Origin: Candidatus Hadersleviella danica
GTDB lineage: Bacteria > Chloroflexota > Anaerolineae > Promineifilales > Promineifilaceae
Assembly: GCA_016711405.1 (NCBI GenBank)
Contig: JADJSZ010000021.1
Location: 15,723 to 79,722, forward strand
Direction of reading: 5' to 3'
Length of the DNA stretch: 64,000 nucleotides
Positions 46,476 to 54,632 of this stretch are shown piece by piece (the first letter of the stretch is position 1; each line of letters opens with the position of its first letter). The notes below the pieces were generated by a model, which did not search any database, was not told the origin of the DNA, and was given only the letters and a program-made list of their open reading frames with translations. Both the position numbers and the translations under genes were made by a program.

Positions 46476-46512
46476 CGTTAGTTGAAGTAAAACCCTTTAC
46501 TGGACAAATAAG

Positions 46513-47184
46513 ATGCAACGAGCAACACGCAAACCCCAAAAAGCCCAACGGCGGCAAGAGATGATGACGGCCGCATGGCAACTGTTTCAATACCAGCCCT
46601 ACGAGGCGGTTAACATGAACGATGTCGCCCAGCAAGTGGGGGTGGCCAAGGGCACACTCTACCTCTATTTCGAGACCAAAGAGAGCCTCTTTTTGGCCAT
46701 CCTGCACGAGCAATTTGAACAATGGTTTGGGGTGGTGGATGAGCGGCTGGTGGCGCACCCTGCGCCCATCAGCACGGCCGCTTTGGCCGATTTGCTGGCC
46801 GTGGCACTAGCCGAACGGCCGTCGCTGACCCGCTTATTCGCCCTGTTGCACCTCATCTTGGAACAAAACAGCCAATATGGGGCGGTGCTGGCCTTTAAGC
46901 GCATGTTGCGCGAACGCGTGGGGGGGACGGCCGTGCTTATCGAGCAGGCCATGCCGTTTATGGCGGCTGGCCAAGGCGCCACCTTCTTGCTGAACGTTTA
47001 CGCCCTGCTATTAGGCATCCAACAATTGGCCAATCCCGCCCCCACGGCCGAGGCAGTGCTGGCGGCCGAACCGGGCATGGAAATCTTCCGCATCCCCTTC
47101 CAGCCCACCCTTGCCGCTGTGATTCTGACTTTGTTGGAAGGCATGAAGGCGCAAAAGGATGGGGGACTAGAGACGCGGGACTAG
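46513..47184 (+). CDS. TetR-family transcriptional regulator
   Basis: 223 residues. The N-terminal HTH is EMMTAAWQLFQYQPYEAVNM, then NDVAQQVGVAKGTLYLYFET, followed by a helical ligand domain. It probably controls itself and the downstream SDR gene. The last residues (QKDGGLETRD) run into a GACTGA/GAGACT word repeat. Confidence 0.9.
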   Translation: MQRATRKPQKAQRRQEMMTAAWQLFQYQPYEAVNMNDVAQQVGVAKGTLYLYFETKESLFLAILHEQFEQWFGVVDERLVAHPAPISTAALADLLAVALAERPSLTRLFALLHLILEQNSQYGAVLAFKRMLRERVGGTAVLIEQAMPFMAAGQGATFLLNVYALLLGIQQLANPAPTAEAVLAAEPGMEIFRIPFQPTLAAVILTLLEGMKAQKDGGLETRD

Positions 47185-47186
47185 GG

Positions 47187-47230
47187 ACACTGACTGACCG
47201 ACTAAAAGACTGAAAGACTGAGAGACTTCC
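47187..47230. repeat. GACTGA word repeat
   Basis: CACTGACTGACCGACTAAAA and GACTGAAAGACTGAGAGACT fill the gap between tetR and the SDR gene. The same word precedes ald at 19500-19545. Confidence 0.6.
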
Positions 47231-47231
47231 A

Positions 47232-48012
47232 ATGAAACAAACAGCATTAATTACAGGCGCATCAGGGGGGATTGGGCTGGTTTTTGCCCAGAAATTGGCC
47301 AAGGAGGGGTATGATTTGGTGTTGGTGGCACGGAGCGAGAAAACGCCCAAACCCTTGCCGAACAGTTGCGGAACCAACACAACATCCACGTCACGGTGCT
47401 GGCCAAGGATTTGAGCCGCCTCGAGGCTCCCACAGAGATTTATGAGGCATTGCAGGGAGCGGGCACGGCCGTAGATGTCCTCATCAACAATGCGGGCTTT
47501 GCCAGCTATGGCCTTTTCCACGAGTTAGACAGAGCCAAAGAGTTGGAGATGGTGCAACTCAACATCACCAATTTGGTCGCGCTGACCCATCTGTTTGTGG
47601 AGAAATGGTCGGGCGGGGATACGGCCGCGTGTTGAATGTCGCCTCTACGGCCGCCTTCCAACCGGGGCCCCTGATGGCCACCTACTATGCCAGCAAAGCG
47701 TTTGTCCTCCACTTCTCGGAAGCGATTGCCAACGAATTGCAGGGCACTGGTGTAACCGTGACCGCCCTGTGCCCCGGCCCAACTGCGTCGGGCTTCCAAG
47801 AGCGGGCGGCCATGCAGGAGTCTAAGCTGGTGCAGGGCGGCTTGATGTCAGCCGAAACGGTGGTGGAACTGGGGTATCAGGCACTCATCAGCGGCAAGGT
47901 GGTGGAGATTCCCGGCCTGAGCAACAAAGTCGGGGCGTGGTCAGCGCGTTTGGTGCCCCGCCAAACGGCCGTGGGCATTGTCCGCCGAATGCAGGAGCGG
48001 CAGGGGCATTAA
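47232..48012 (+). CDS. Short-chain dehydrogenase/reductase (two apparent indels)
   Basis: About 260 residues. The NAD(P) site is ALITGASGGIGLVFAQKLA, then LINNAGFASYG, a Ser in NVASTAAF, catalytic YYASKAF, and ALCPGPTASGF. The frame breaks in AAAA at 47340-47343 (one A short; AQTLAEQLRNQ follows) and AAA at 47603-47605 (one A short; KMVGRGYGRVLNVAS follows). This resembles DltE/YqjQ-type oxidoreductases with an unknown substrate. It follows a TetR gene in the same direction. Confidence 0.85.
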
Positions 48013-48071
48013 AGTTACTGGTTACTCGTTACTCGTTAACGTTAAATTCACCATTCACAATTCAAAACCTT

Positions 48072-48371
48072 ATGATTATCGTATCTGGTGTGGTTCCTAT
48101 TCGACCTGAGATGAGGGAGACGGCCGTGCAAGCGGCTTTAGAGATGGCAAGGGCGACAGCGGCCGAACAAGGGTGTCTCGTCTATCGCTTTTACGCGGAT
48201 TTAGAAGACCCTTGTTTGTGGCGCATTTATGAGGAGTGGGAAACGGCCGAGGCGTTGGCCGCCCATTTTGAGACGCCGCACATGGCGCTATTTCGGCAAC
48301 AATTGCCCGCGCTGGTGGCTGGCGCAGGGGAGATTTGGCGGTATGAGGTTTCGGCCGCGGGGAGAATCTAA
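48072..48371 (+). CDS. Antibiotic biosynthesis monooxygenase (ABM) domain protein
   Basis: 99 residues, a ferredoxin-like ABM fold: VSGVVPIRPEMRETAVQAA, AEQGCLVYRFYADLEDP, WRIYEEWETAEALAAHFETP. Dimeric ABM proteins oxidise quinone-like compounds or degrade haem; small stand-alone ones like this (YgiN type) are often quinol monooxygenases. The ATG at 48072 follows a GTTACTCGTTACTCG word repeat. Confidence 0.88.
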   Translation: MIIVSGVVPIRPEMRETAVQAALEMARATAAEQGCLVYRFYADLEDPCLWRIYEEWETAEALAAHFETPHMALFRQQLPALVAGAGEIWRYEVSAAGRI

Positions 48372-48393
48372 GAAAACGGCCGTATGTTCGCTT

Positions 48394-49191
48394 CTAACGT
48401 AGACGGTACGGACTCCCTAAAGGAGGGGTTTGTGAGCAGACTTCCGTGCCACGACATGACCGAGATAAATTGTAACCAGCCGATGAACCACTCCAACCCC
48501 CAATCGTCTCGACCGTATACTCCCCTACACCCCATGCGTAGGTGCGCCTGAGGGTCATGGCAATTTCGTCCTTGGGTTGCTGTTCCAAATAATTCCAAAG
48601 CGAATCTGAGCAAGTGCTGATTTCGTAGCCTTTCGCTTCGACAAATTTAAGAGTGACATTATGCTCACAATGGCTGGTAGCATTTAGCTCCCATGTCATC
48701 GGAAATGATAAGGTTGTTGGAGGGGGAGTGTACCAGTATACCAGCGCATAACTCCCGAAGGTGCAACTCCCCAGAAGGATAAATATCCAAATCCAAGGCC
48801 CCGCTCCATTTGTGTGAACAAGCCATGCCCAAAGTGGTTGAGGTGCTGGTGATGCCAAAAATAGCACAGGCAATCCATAGGACAGAAAAGGTTGGGGCAT
48901 AAGGGAAAAAGCACTCATAGCCGAAAAGACGGCACAGGAAGCTAGGCCATAAACAATCAAGAGGACAAGGGCTAATCGCCTCGCCCAAAAAGCGGAAGCT
49001 GATGGGGAGGAGAGGCTTGAAAAGCCAAGACCCATAAAGCCAAGTAGTGCAAGAGCGGCAAAAACAACCACCAAATCAATTACATCCCACGTGAACCCCT
49101 TAAATTGCAGATGAAAAAAGGTGCTTATGCCTAAAACGGCCGCCGTGACCCAATACAATCCCGCTTGTGACCAACTTCGTGCCTCATTCAT
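48394..49191 (-). CDS. Hypothetical membrane protein
   Basis: 265 residues. Four or five hydrophobic helices (GLYWVTAAVLGISTFFHL, VIDLVVVFAALALLGFMG, RLALVLLIVYGLASCAVFSA, WIWIFILLGSCTFGSYALVY) are followed by a soluble C-terminal domain of about 100 residues with several Cys (SHCEHN, STCSDS, SCRGTEVC). I do not recognise the family. No CGGCCG occurs from about 48385 to 49136 and codon use is more mixed than in its neighbours, which suggests acquired DNA. Confidence 0.7.
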   Translation of the reverse strand: MNEARSWSQAGLYWVTAAVLGISTFFHLQFKGFTWDVIDLVVVFAALALLGFMGLGFSSLSSPSASAFWARRLALVLLIVYGLASCAVFSAMSAFSLMPQPFLSYGLPVLFLASPAPQPLWAWLVHTNGAGPWIWIFILLGSCTFGSYALVYWYTPPPTTLSFPMTWELNATSHCEHNVTLKFVEAKGYEISTCSDSLWNYLEQQPKDEIAMTLRRTYAWGVGEYTVETIGGWSGSSAGYNLSRSCRGTEVCSQTPPLGSPYRLR

Positions 49192-49204
49192 TTCACCCGA
49201 CCTC

Positions 49205-49817
49205 CTAACTGCTCAATAATTCGCGCAAACGCGAAACCACCATCCCAATGGCGATTTGGTTACGGCCGCCCTGCGGAATAATCACATCCGCATACCGCTT
49301 ACTCGGCTCCACAAATTGCAGGTGCATCGGCCGTACAGTCGTCAAATACTGCTCAATAATCGTGTCCAAGGCACGGCCGCGCTCCTGCACATCCCGCTCC
49401 ATCCGCCGAATAAAGCGAATATCTGGCTCCACATCCACATAAATTTTCACATCCATCAGCTCGCGCAACTCGGCATTGTCGAAAATGAGAATCCCCTCCA
49501 CCAAAATGATGGGGCTGGGATTGATTTGGATGGTTTGCTCCGTGCGGCGATATTGGGCAAAGTCATAGACGGGGAGGGGAATCGGCCGTCCCGCCACCAA
49601 TTCCCACATGAGCAATCAGCAATGCCGTCTCGAGCGAGTCGGGGTGGTCAAAGTTCACCTGCCGCCGTTCGGCCAACGTCAGCTCGGTAAAATTGCAGTA
49701 ATAGGCATCGTGCGGCAAATGGGCAATTCCTGTACCCACCTGCGCCAAAACACTCTTGGCCACCGTTGTCTTGCCGCTCCCCGAACCCCCTGCTACGCCA
49801 AAAACAATTGGTTTCAT
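49205..49817 (-). CDS. udk: Uridine kinase (one apparent indel near 49608)
   Basis: About 204 residues. P-loop GVAGGSGSGKTTVAKSVL, the substrate region HDAYYCNFTELTLAERRQVN and FDHPDSLETALLI, then VYDFAQYRR, ILVEGILIFD and VEPDIRFIRRMERDVQERGR. It phosphorylates uridine/cytidine. The frame breaks near 49607-49610; two missing bases, giving HLWELVAG as in other uridine kinases, or one extra base, would repair it. The enzyme is otherwise complete. Confidence 0.9.
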
Positions 49818-49895
49818 GTTAGCCTTTCAGCGGTCAGCTATCAGCTATCAGCTTTTAGCCAATCCAAAATCAAAAATCCCCAATCTAAAATCGGC
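49818..49895. repeat. Word repeats (TCAGCTATCAGC, AATCCAAAATC)
   Basis: CAGCGGTCAGCTATCAGCTA followed by CCAAAATCAAAAATCC-type words, between udk and the glycosidase-like gene. Confidence 0.5.
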
Positions 49896-51196
49896 TCACC
49901 GTCTTTGGCCAATCACATAATTGGCTAAGTCGGGCAAGATATCGTCTATGCTGTATGTCTCCCAGCCGCGAATATCGCCGGCCGTGAAGACGGTAAAGCC
50001 AATGACGTACCCATCTTGGCGCACGCCCGCGTCGTACCACGCCAGTTGGTTGATGAATGCTTCGGTAGGGGTACGGCCGCCGCCCAATCCCACCCAATAC
50101 CCGCCAAAATCGCGCCAGCCCAGCCCTTGTGGCCCCGGTCGGTTGCCAATAATGCCATCAATGCCCGCCTCAGTGATGACCAGCGGAATGACCAAGCCCT
50201 GTGGCTCTAAAATTTCGCGGTAAAACCAGCGGTAGCGAAATGTGAGCGAGCCACGGTCGGCATAGGCTGTTTGGTTGGGCAAAGCACTGCCATAGCCATT
50301 GTAAATGGTGGGGCGCTGTATTCGTGCAGGGTCAAAATGCCATCGTACTGCAACGCCGTTTCGATGGCAGGCAAAAAGAGCCAAAACTCCTCCAGTTCGG
50401 GTACACCAGTGGAAAAGCCGCCAATGGCGCTCTTAAAGCCATAACTGGCCATCAGCCGCACCCGTTCCTGCTCATAACGGGCATACCACGGCATGTTATT
50501 CATGTTGGGGTCAGGCTCATTCCACCCCTCCCAATAATCCACCCACGGATTGGCGCGATAAGTGGCCAAATGTTTGTCCACATAATCCCACGCCGCCTCC
50601 TCGGGCACACCCACATAATTTTGGGCAAAAATGTCATCCACACGGCCGATGGTCAGCGTGTTTGGCGAAACCCGCTTCACCTCCTCCAAAAAGCCCATAT
50701 CCCCCACCGCCTTAATCACAGGCGGCTGGGCACGGCGCACAAACTCCATAATGGCGGGGTCATTGTTTTGGATGACATGAATGCTTAGTTTGCTCGGCCC
50801 CAACTCATCGGTGGGGGGCAAAGTAGGCCACGGCACGGGGGTGGGTGTTTGTGTCGGCGGAATGGGTGTTGGCGTGCGCGTCGGTGTGCGTGTGGGGATG
50901 ATGGCTGTGGGAGTGGGCGTGCCTTGCTCCAAGCGGGGTGGGAGGGTGGCCACCTGCACGGCCGCCGCCGCTGGCGTAAACGTAGCGGGCAAACTGGGGT
51001 CAATCGTGGCCGTCGCAGTCAGCTCGGCCGCTTCCGCTACCACCACTATCCCCGCTGGCAAAGTGGAAATGGCCATCTGCGTGGGGAGCGACAGGGGCAC
51101 GGCCGTCGGCCGTGCCTGCCCCCCACACCCCACCAAGGCAAGGAGCAAGGAACAAGAAACAAGGAACAAAGAACAAGGAGCAAGGGATAAACGCAT
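49896..51196 (-). CDS. Glycoside-hydrolase-like lipoprotein (one apparent indel at 50310)
   Basis: About 433 residues. A lipoprotein signal (LFLVSCSLLLALVGCGG) starts at the chosen ATG, 51196. A Pro/Thr linker (PTRTPTRTPTPIPPTQTP) leads to a TIM-barrel-like domain. WEGWNEPDPN and, later, VITEAGIDG look like the acid/base and nucleophile Glu of clan A glycosidases. The frame breaks in GGGG at 50310-50313 (+ strand numbering); one more base joins HEYSAP to TIYNGYGSALPN. It is probably an extracellular glycosidase or a sugar-binding relative of unknown specificity. Confidence 0.75.
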
Positions 51197-51597
51197 GAAA
51201 GAGGGTGAATTGTGAATGGTTAATTGTGAATGGGCGTGTTTCAATTGTTGATGAACGGCTCTGGGGGCTGAAAGCCCCCCAACCCCTGGGGGGGGGCGCC
51301 CCCCGGCCCCCAAACCAAAAAGACGACTGACCATTCCAGTATACCAATAACGAATAACGAGTAACGAATACCCCCCCGCATTTCCCCGCTAACGCAATGT
51401 TTACAGAGCAATTTTTTTCTGGTGGCTGGCCGATTTTGGCAAGGAATTGCACAGATTTTTCGCTTAGATAGATACAAGCGGCCGTGCAAGGCGTACATAA
51501 GCATAACAGTACTGTACAAAATCTTTGCAAAACCTTCTAGGTCTTGGAGACCTCGAAGGTTTGCCAATCACTTGCTCATTAAAGGAGAACTAGCAAC
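51197..51597. other. Intergenic region before the second FAS1 gene
   Basis: No gene is seen in 401 bases. It contains word repeats (AATTGTGAATGG; TACCAATAACGAATAACG), a very G/C-rich stretch near 51260-51315 with runs of up to nine G, a hairpin of the AGGTCT family (51531-51561), and the FAS1 RBS. Confidence 0.5.
51531..51561. repeat. AGGTCT-type hairpin in FAS1 leader
   Basis: AACCTTCTAGGTCT / AGACCTCGAAGGTT with a TGG loop and one mismatch. It lies 37 bases before the FAS1 start, with no U-tract. Confidence 0.6.
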
Positions 51598-53097
51598 ATG
51601 AACACCCGACTCAAACTCTTCACCCTATTGGCCCTACTCGTCGGCTTGCTCACCGCCCCGCTCACCGCGTCGGCTCAAGTGCGCCCCGGCTTGCCCACCA
51701 TTGTCGAAATTGCCGCTGGCGATGACCGCTTCGAGACGCTGGTCACGGCCGTTTCCGCCGCTGGCCTCGTAGACACCCTCAACGGCCCCGGCCCCTTCAC
51801 CGTTTTTGCCCCCACCGATGATGCCTTCGCCAAATTGCCCTCGGCCGTGCTAAACGCCGCCCTCGCCGACCCCAAAGGGTTGCTGACCGACGTTCTGCTC
51901 TACCATGTCGTTAGCGGCGATGTTGGCTCCGAAATTGTGATGACGCTTGACAGCGCCACCACCGTTGGCGGCGAAAAAGTCCACATCAAACGCGCCACCG
52001 TCAACGGCCAACTGCGCGTCTATCTCAATGATGAAGTCCAAGTCATCATCACCGACATTGTGGCCAGCAACGGTGTCATTCATGTCATTGATACGGTGCT
52101 CTTGCCCCCCTCGCTCTCAGCTTCCGCTCCTGCCCCCTTAGCGGCCGTCACCAATGCGGTACTCACCAGCAATTTTGTACGCCCCACCCTGCCCACCATT
52201 GTCGAAATAGCCGCTGGCGACAGCCGTTTTAGCACATTGGTCACGGCCGTCACGGCCGCTGATTTGGTAAACACCCTGAGCGGCCCCGGCCCCTTCACCG
52301 TGTTTGCCCCCACCAACGACGCTTTCGCCAAACTGCCCTCCGCCACCCTCCAAGCCGCCTTGGCTGACCCCAAGGGGTTACTCACCCAAGTGTTGCTCTA
52401 CCATGTCGTTAGTGGCGATGTTGGCTCCGAAATTGTGCTGACCCTGAACAGTGCCACCACCGTCGGCGGCGAAAAGGTCAACATCAAATTCTTCAATGGC
52501 TACGTTTACCTCAACGACAATGTCAAAGTGACCATCACCGACATTGTTGCCAGCAATGGGGTCATCCATGTCATTGACACGGTTTTGTTGCCCCCCTCCA
52601 TTGTCGGCGCAACCCCTGCGCCAGCCATGACCACGGCCGCTACCCCCAGCTATCTGCGGCCGAACCTGCCCAACATTGTCGAAATAGCCGCTGGCGACAG
52701 CCGCTTTAGCACGTTGGTCACGGCCGTATCGGCCGCTGGCCTCGCCGAAACTCTGAGCGGCCCCGGCCCCTTCACCGTCTTCGCCCCCACCAACGATGCC
52801 TTCGCCAAACTGCCCGCAGGCACACTCGAGGCCGTCTTGGCCGACCCCAAAGGGTTGCTGACTGACATCCTCCTCTACCACGTCGTCAGCGGCGATGTTG
52901 GCTCCGAAATTGTGATGACGCTCGACAGTGCCACCACCGTTGGCGGTGAAAAAGTCACCATCAAGCGCGTTAACATTGATGGCCAACTGCGCGTCTACCT
53001 CAACGATGAAGTGCAGGTCATCATCACCGACATTGTGGCCAGCAATGGCGTGATTCATGTGATTGACACGGTGCTTCTGCCCCCCGCTGGGAACTAA
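51598..53097 (+). CDS. Secreted protein with three fasciclin (FAS1) domains
   Basis: 499 residues. A Sec signal peptide (LFTLLALLVGLLTAPLTASA, cleavage near 25) without a lipobox is followed by three FAS1 domains, about 130 residues each. Each has LPTIVEIAAGD, FTVFAPTxDAFAKLP, LLYHVVSGDVGSEIVMTL and NGVIHVIDTVLLPP. AAGGAG precedes the ATG. The domains are more alike to each other than to those of the lipoprotein at 16733, so the two genes triplicated separately. It is likely a soluble or matrix adhesion protein. A strong terminator follows. Confidence 0.93.
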   Translation: MNTRLKLFTLLALLVGLLTAPLTASAQVRPGLPTIVEIAAGDDRFETLVTAVSAAGLVDTLNGPGPFTVFAPTDDAFAKLPSAVLNAALADPKGLLTDVLLYHVVSGDVGSEIVMTLDSATTVGGEKVHIKRATVNGQLRVYLNDEVQVIITDIVASNGVIHVIDTVLLPPSLSASAPAPLAAVTNAVLTSNFVRPTLPTIVEIAAGDSRFSTLVTAVTAADLVNTLSGPGPFTVFAPTNDAFAKLPSATLQAALADPKGLLTQVLLYHVVSGDVGSEIVLTLNSATTVGGEKVNIKFFNGYVYLNDNVKVTITDIVASNGVIHVIDTVLLPPSIVGATPAPAMTTAATPSYLRPNLPNIVEIAAGDSRFSTLVTAVSAAGLAETLSGPGPFTVFAPTNDAFAKLPAGTLEAVLADPKGLLTDILLYHVVSGDVGSEIVMTLDSATTVGGEKVTIKRVNIDGQLRVYLNDEVQVIITDIVASNGVIHVIDTVLLPPAGN

Positions 53098-53128
53098 CCA
53101 AGCCCCCCAGCACCACCGCGTCGTTCTC

Positions 53129-53160
53129 AACAGTGGATGTTCCCCCGAACATCCACTGTT
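53129..53160 (+). terminator. Terminator after FAS1 gene
   Basis: AACAGTGGATGTTC / GAACATCCACTGTT with a CCCC loop is followed by TTTTG. Confidence 0.88.
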
Positions 53161-53161
53161 T

Positions 53162-53207
53162 TTTGTTACTGGTTATTCGTTACTCGTTAATACGTAACGA
53201 ATAACCC
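53162..53207. repeat. Word-palindrome (GTTACTGGTTATTCG / CGAATAAC)
   Basis: GTTACTGGTTATTCGTTACT is mirrored by CGTAACGAATAAC. It immediately follows the terminator in the 53098-53452 gap. Confidence 0.65.
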
Positions 53208-53267
53208 TCCCTGTGCAAACCGCCCAAAACCAATTCCTCCAATTTATAAGATTTATCCGAAAGCGGC

Positions 53268-53295
53268 TTGACACAAATGCTTGGCTGTGTAAAAT
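53268..53295 (+). promoter_or_regulatory. Sigma-70-type promoter of the beta-oxidation operon
   Basis: A perfect -35 box TTGACA (53268-53273) and -10 TAAAAT (53290-53295) are separated by 16 bases. It lies 158 bases upstream of the first acyl-CoA dehydrogenase. Confidence 0.65.
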
Positions 53296-53302
53296 TTAAT
53301 TC

Positions 53303-53319
53303 ATAACGCAATGCGTTAT
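53303..53319. promoter_or_regulatory. 17-base palindromic operator ATAACGCAATGCGTTAT
   Basis: A perfect 8+1+8 palindrome lies 8 bases after the -10 box, where a repressor would block transcription. A TetR/FadR-type fatty-acid regulator is a reasonable guess. Confidence 0.65.
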
Positions 53320-53365
53320 ATTTTTTGCCCACGAACTTACTAATTGATTAGTTAACATTGAGCTT

Positions 53366-53442
53366 GTCAGCATTTCAGCCAGTCAGCAGTTCAGCTTTTT
53401 AGCTGACAAGCTGAAAAGCTGACCAGCTAACTAGCTCCCAAG
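53366..53442. repeat. Word-palindrome (GCATTTCAGCCAGTCAGC / GCTGACCAGCTAAC)
   Basis: GCATTTCAGCCAGTCAGCAG is mirrored by AGCTGAAAAGCTGACCAGCT in the untranslated leader of the acyl-CoA dehydrogenase gene. Confidence 0.7.
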
Positions 53443-53452
53443 GAATAAGCCC

Positions 53453-54541
53453 ATGATAGATTTTCGCTTGGATGAAGAGCAGACCATGCTCACCGAGGCC
53501 GTGCATCGGCTGGCGGAGCAGAAAATCCGCAAAGTGTTTCGGGACGCAGAAGAGTCCCGGCACATGCCAGCGGATGTGGTGCAGGCAGGGTGGGAGATTG
53601 GGATGTTGCCCACAGGGCTACCCGAGGAGTATGGCGGCTTCGGGGCTTATTCGGCCGTGACCAACACGCTCGCCATAGAGGAGTTGGCATGGGGCGATTT
53701 GGCCGCCGCGTTGCATATTTTGCAACCCAACACCGTCGCCATCCCTGTGATGCTGAGTGGAACCGAGGAGCAGAAGGCGCAGTATTTGCCGCTCTTTTGT
53801 CGAGATGAGATGCCTAAAGTGACGGCCGCCCTGACCGAGCCGTCCTTCCAGTTTGACCCCCGTGAGTTAAAGACAACGGCCGTTCTCGACGGCGAAGCCT
53901 ACACCCTAAACGGCGTAAAAATGGCCGTGCCCATCGCCCCCGAGGCAGAGCTATTCCTGATTTACGCCAACGAAAATGGCCAAACGCAAGCGTTTTTGGT
54001 GGCGGGCGGGGCGGATGGCTTGGCCATCGGGCCAGCCGAAAAGCTGATGGGGCTGAACGCCTACCCAACTTATCGCCTGACTTTGACCGACTGCCGTGTG
54101 CCCGCCAGCAAAAAATTGGGCGGCGAAGCGGGCATTGATTTTGAGCTAATCCTCAACCACAGCCGGGTGGCGTTAGGAGCGGCGGCCGTGGGTCTCGCAC
54201 GGGCTGGCTACGAATATGCGAAGGAGTACGCCAAACAGCGCGTGCAATTCGGGGAACCCATCGCCCACAAGCAATCCATCGCCTTTATGCTGGCCGAGAT
54301 GGCCATAGACGTGGATGCCGCCCGCCTGCTGGTGTGGGAAGCGGCATGGTTGTTGGACCAAAAGCGGCCCGCTACCCGCGAAGTGACGACGATGAAGTAC
54401 CACATTGACGATTTGGTGGTGCGTGTGGCTGACCAAGCGTTGCAAACGCTGGGTGGCTATGGCTATATCCGCGAATATCCCGTGGAACTGTGGCTCCGCA
54501 ATGCGCGGGGAATTACCCATATGGATGGCTGGATGATGTAG
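53453..54541 (+). CDS. Acyl-CoA dehydrogenase with atypical catalytic region
   Basis: 362 residues. The ACAD fold is complete: N-terminal helices, LPEEYGGFGAYSAVTNTLAI, the beta-barrel (VTAALTEPSFQFDPRE), and FAD-site helices with QRVQFGEPIAHKQSIAFMLA and LGGYGYIREYPVELWLRNAR. In most relatives the C-terminus has a catalytic Glu in YEGT; here it reads GITHMDGWMM and ends at once, with Asp in the corresponding place. Activity may therefore be altered, or substrate preference may differ. It is the first gene of the fatty-acid operon and oxidises acyl-CoA to enoyl-CoA, passing electrons to ETF. Confidence 0.88.
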   Translation: MIDFRLDEEQTMLTEAVHRLAEQKIRKVFRDAEESRHMPADVVQAGWEIGMLPTGLPEEYGGFGAYSAVTNTLAIEELAWGDLAAALHILQPNTVAIPVMLSGTEEQKAQYLPLFCRDEMPKVTAALTEPSFQFDPRELKTTAVLDGEAYTLNGVKMAVPIAPEAELFLIYANENGQTQAFLVAGGADGLAIGPAEKLMGLNAYPTYRLTLTDCRVPASKKLGGEAGIDFELILNHSRVALGAAAVGLARAGYEYAKEYAKQRVQFGEPIAHKQSIAFMLAEMAIDVDAARLLVWEAAWLLDQKRPATREVTTMKYHIDDLVVRVADQALQTLGGYGYIREYPVELWLRNARGITHMDGWMM

Positions 54542-54628
54542 GAGCATTTCAGCTAGTCAGCATTTCAGCATTTCAGCTTCTTAGCTGACTGGCTGACTAG
54601 CTGACAGGCTGACCAGCTCGCAAGAGGT
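54541..54628. repeat. Word-palindrome (CTAGTCAGCATTTCAGC / GCTGACTGGCTGACTAG)
   Basis: AGCTAGTCAGCATTTCAGCA is mirrored by TTAGCTGACTGGCTGACTAG, between the two acyl-CoA dehydrogenase genes. It uses the same words as 53366-53442. Confidence 0.72.
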
Positions 54629-54632
54629 TCCC

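Noticed and set aside
51260..51315. G-quadruplex or structured element in the G/C-run region
   Set aside because: The runs of up to nine G or C look like low-complexity or error-prone sequence; no regular G-tract spacing was seen.
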